Positions 33,065-34,964 of a stretch of 34,964 nucleotides of DNA are shown here, in pieces (position 1 is the first letter of the stretch; every line of letters starts with the position of its first letter). This DNA is from Oscillatoriales cyanobacterium (GTDB lineage Bacteria; Cyanobacteriota; Cyanobacteriia; Cyanobacteriales; Microcoleaceae). Location: contig RDXX01000044.1 of NCBI GenBank assembly GCA_004292955.1, positions 1-34,964 on the forward strand. Reading direction: 5' to 3'. Below the pieces are notes generated by a model. That model was not told where the DNA came from. It saw nothing but the letters and a program-made list of their open reading frames with translations, and did not search any database. A program made the position numbers and the translations under genes.

Positions 33065-33490
33065 TTTAGAAAAAAGGTTGCTACAAAAAAATGTTGGGTT
33101 TGTTTAGTTCACCCAATCGGTAAGGTGCGTCGCTATTAGATTGTAGGTGAAATGCCAGAGATTTAAGAATGGCGGCGCACTCTACGAATTGACTCGTGAC
33201 ACCTAGCTTACACCTAACTTTATATTATACCTTTAAAAAAAGCTGGCGACAAGAAAATTGTTGGGCGGAATGAACGTCCGGGCTGTTTAGTCCACCCAAT
33301 GTGTAAGGATCGGGAATTAAATAATTTACACCTATTTGTGGGATGGGCGTCCCGCCCGTCCTATCTGGACGGGCGGGACGCCCATCCCACAAGAACAATA
33401 AAAATTGTAAGTTATTTAATACTCATTCCTAAGGTGGGTTGCTATTAGATTGTAGTTGAAATGCCAGAGATTGAAGAATGGAGCCACACC
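33065..33490. repeat. Two direct copies of an approximately 115-bp intergenic repeat, the second interrupted
   Basis: Copy 1 (33065-33180) and copy 2 (33231-33490) share TTTAGTTCACCCAAT or TTTAGTCCACCCAAT, then TAAGGTG, GCTATTAGATTGTAG, GAAATGCCAGAGATT and AAGAATGG. Copy 2 has an extra 18-bp segment after GTTGGG and is split by a 121-bp palindromic element plus a 5-bp duplication. Confidence 0.85.
33309..33429. mobile_element. Palindromic MITE-like element, copy 2, with TAAGG target duplication
   Basis: Outer arms GAATTAAATAATTTACA / TGTAAGTTATTTAATAC and an inner GC-rich hairpin around GGACGGGCGGGACGCCCATC. TAAGG stands on each side (33304-33308 and 33430-33434), while the empty copy of the host repeat has a single TAAGG (33121-33125). 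Confidence 0.85.
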
Positions 33491-33496
33491 CGCTCA

Positions 33497-33626
33497 CTTA
33501 CCAGAAAGAATTGGTTGAAAACCCGCCCGCCTTTGAGGCAGAAATTAAAATCAGACTATTCATTACTCCAATCCTCCGACTTCTAGGTAAAGATCGCTCT
33601 CTGGGAGTCAACTATCAACTGTTGAA
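33497..33626. repeat. Dispersed repeat family B, copy 3
   Basis: It carries CCAGAAAGAATTGGTTGAAA, ACCCGCCCGCCT, CAGACTATTCATTACTCCAA, AGGTAAAGATCGCTC and GTCAACT heptamers, as at 4988 and 6915. A short plus-strand frame here is repeat-derived. Confidence 0.8.
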
Positions 33627-33654
33627 GGCATTGCATGATTTTGAAAAAATGGCA

Positions 33655-33927
33655 TTACTCATCAGTAGCTCTTAGCTGACTGGGTTGGCGACCTTGCTTG
33701 ATGTTAATGCTAATTTTTTTAGCTCCTTTCTTCTCCAAGTCTTTGATGTAGCCGTTGGTATTATTAGAAGCTTCATCCTTGCTTTCGTAAGGACCAAAGT
33801 AATAGGTGCGTTTGGGTGAATCTGTGTCAACTTCTACCCACCACTCGCGACCTCTACTGCCGCCAATCGGTTGAGTGAGTATCCAGAAAGCAGCGACGTA
33901 CATACTGAATATATAAAGTCCAAACAT
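33655..33927 (-). CDS. DUF1816 family protein, copy 1
   Basis: 90 residues from ATG 33927 (MFGLYIFSMYVAAFWIL); the TTG at 33948 is less likely because GGGGA sits nine bases before the ATG. A hydrophobic N-terminal segment (2-20) precedes the DUF1816 core: REWWVEVDTDSPKRTYYFG, PYESKDEASNNTNGYIKDLE and KKGAKKISINIK. The family is found mainly in cyanobacteria; the function is unknown. A paralogue lies 635 bp upstream in the same orientation. Confidence 0.8.
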   Translation of the reverse strand: MFGLYIFSMYVAAFWILTQPIGGSRGREWWVEVDTDSPKRTYYFGPYESKDEASNNTNGYIKDLEKKGAKKISINIKQGRQPSQLRATDE

Positions 33928-34561
33928 AGTAGGTGTCCCCGCAGTCAAGTAGTTTTTACTGTCCTTAAGTTAGCAGGACAAATAGCTCGATCGACTCGTC
34001 CTCAGTGCTGATTTAACGGTCGTAATTGTTGAGAGTCAATGCTGGCTAACATCAGCATTTTGGTGGAGAAGAGGCTGAGTTTTAATGACATCTACCAAAA
34101 AATCCGCAAAGCAAGAACTAGAATCAAACGATGCTTAATTTTATTGTTGAGGCTTGAGTTATACCAACCACGCCCGACGATGAGGAAGTTTTTAATTGCT
34201 GAAATCGTTGCGGAAGATTTCGCCTTGCTTCTTCCGATTTCTATTTCTCTTTTTAGATAATTGAAAAGTCACACAGAACGGATATCTGTACAGTTTTGTT
34301 GGTAGCGCGGACTTCAGTCCGCTCTCTGGCTGCGGACTGAAGTCCGCACTACAAACCGTTTTTGTTCGTAGCGCGGACTTCAGTCCGCTCTTTGGCTGCG
34401 GACTGAAGTCCGCACTACGAACCTTTTTTGTTATGGTATCGACATATGATATGACGAACTATTGACGCGGAAAAACCGAGATGTTTAACTGATACTTCTC
34501 ACGATAGAGGGAGTATTTCAGTCAAAAAACCCGGTTTCGGCAGTCTGAACTATCAAAATTA
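33928..34561. other. 634-bp spacer between the DUF1816 paralogues
   Basis: A plus frame at 34039-34260 has no ribosome site and no family likeness. Two tandem 51-bp hairpin units occupy 34302-34418. AAAAAACCCGGTTTCGGC near 34524-34542 matches the AACCCGGTTT cores elsewhere. I see nothing else. Confidence 0.55.
34302..34418. repeat. Two tandem 51-bp double-palindrome units (period 66)
   Basis: Each unit (34302-34352 and 34368-34418) has GCGGACTTCAGTCCGC and GCGGACTGAAGTCCGC. Both are self-palindromic and also complementary to each other, so each unit can fold either as two small stems or as one long hairpin closed by GTAG / CTAC. A T-run follows the second unit. Confidence 0.85.
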
Positions 34562-34852
34562 TTAAGCAGCAATACCCTCTGAGAATTCACTTTCGCAGAT
34601 GGTGAGATCGGAAGGATGACACCGTTTGATGCGGATGCTAAGTCTTTTGGCTCCCTCGCTTTCCAAGTCTTCGATGTAGCCTGGAGTGTGGCTGGAGGCT
34701 TCTTTGTCGGTGTCGAAGGGGCCAAAATAGTAGGTACAGTAGGGAAAATCTGTGATGATTTCTACCCACCATTTATCCGGGCTGCGGCGGCTGGGCCCGG
34801 CAAACACGGACAAGACTGCGAGGTAGAGACCAAATAAATAAAATCCAAGCAT
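34562..34852 (-). CDS. DUF1816 family protein, copy 2
   Basis: 96 residues, ATG 34852 with AGAGGAAAA directly upstream. The hydrophobic N-terminus is LGFYLFGLYLAVLSVFAG. The DUF1816 core is KWWVEIITDFPYCTYYFGPF, then KEASSHTPGYIEDLESEGAK and RLSIRIKRCHP. It differs from copy 1 at about half of positions, so this is an old duplication. The acidic C-terminal tail (ESEFSEGIAA) is unlike copy 1. Function unknown. Confidence 0.85.
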   Translation of the reverse strand: MLGFYLFGLYLAVLSVFAGPSRRSPDKWWVEIITDFPYCTYYFGPFDTDKEASSHTPGYIEDLESEGAKRLSIRIKRCHPSDLTICESEFSEGIAA

Positions 34853-34891
34853 TTTTCCTCTTTATGGGTTTGAAACTGTAACTTAATTTAT

Positions 34892-34933
34892 GGACAAAGC
34901 TACCCATCCTTGACTATTTGGGTAGCTTTGTCC
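34892..34933. repeat. 15-bp perfect hairpin GGACAAAGCTACCCA / TGGGTAGCTTTGTCC
   Basis: Loop of 12 bases, just upstream of the second DUF1816 gene, so in its promoter or leader region. It could also be the end of a gene or element outside the window. Confidence 0.7.
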
Positions 34934-34964
34934 GCAACTCGGGCGATCGCACGAGACTATTTGC

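Noticed and set aside
34039..34260. 73-codon plus frame
   Set aside because: No ribosome site, no family likeness, and it lies in a spacer of repeat-like DNA.

Overview
The window looks like chromosome from a filamentous cyanobacterium, probably of the Oscillatoria/Microcoleus/Phormidium kind. The evidence is the very frequent HIP1 octamer GCGATCGC, cyanobacterial gene families (IM30/Vipp1, DUF1816, DUF2358, cyanobacterial GlgC, polyphosphate glucokinase), and gene-poor spacers full of hairpins, heptamer repeats and miniature inverted-repeat elements. The species assignment is inference; no rRNA or tRNA gene was seen.

Layout. 1-2.4 kb: a partial Uma2 nuclease, a 113-bp MITE, a small membrane protein and a badly decayed two-partner-secretion (TpsB/ShlB-type) transporter. 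2.8-6.4 kb, minus strand: vipp1, its paralogue pspA and a SPOR-domain envelope protein. 6.4-7.4 kb: a long spacer that may hold a relic of an IS200/IS605-type element end or its RNA. 7.4-13.7 kb: a small Cys-rich protein, menB, a TerB-like protein, tadA, a tnpB-only transposon, plsC and a hypothetical gene. 13.7-15.7 kb: a tandem hairpin array, an ABC ATPase, a second MITE type and a second Uma2 nuclease. 15.9-19.1 kb: a small gene carrying an RPGMYIG motif, convergent with and overlapping a large NACHT NTPase that ends in five near-identical 34-residue repeats; this is the best candidate for an immune-type system. 19.6-25.8 kb, plus strand: gor, an ECF sigma / anti-sigma / Spy-like three-gene unit, a YqiA-like hydrolase, ppgK, and hisC with a palindromic repeat inserted in frame. 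25.9-30.8 kb: two small conserved proteins, an iscB 3' remnant, a GH13 amylase and glgC. 31-35 kb: a small CxxC protein, a zinc-finger-less DnaJ, nested repeats and two DUF1816 paralogues.

How the genes relate. ppgK, the GH13 enzyme and glgC all belong to glucose/glycogen metabolism but are not one operon. vipp1/pspA serve membrane maintenance. sigma / anti-sigma / Spy looks like a self-contained envelope-stress module. The NACHT protein, the two Uma2 proteins, tnpB and the iscB relic give the window an accessory, mobile-element-influenced character.

The most informative non-genic structure is at 33.3 kb, where a palindromic element sits inside a copy of another repeat whose empty counterpart lies 180 bp away, so insertion site and target duplication can be read directly. 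All products are inferred by reading sequence; no database search was run.
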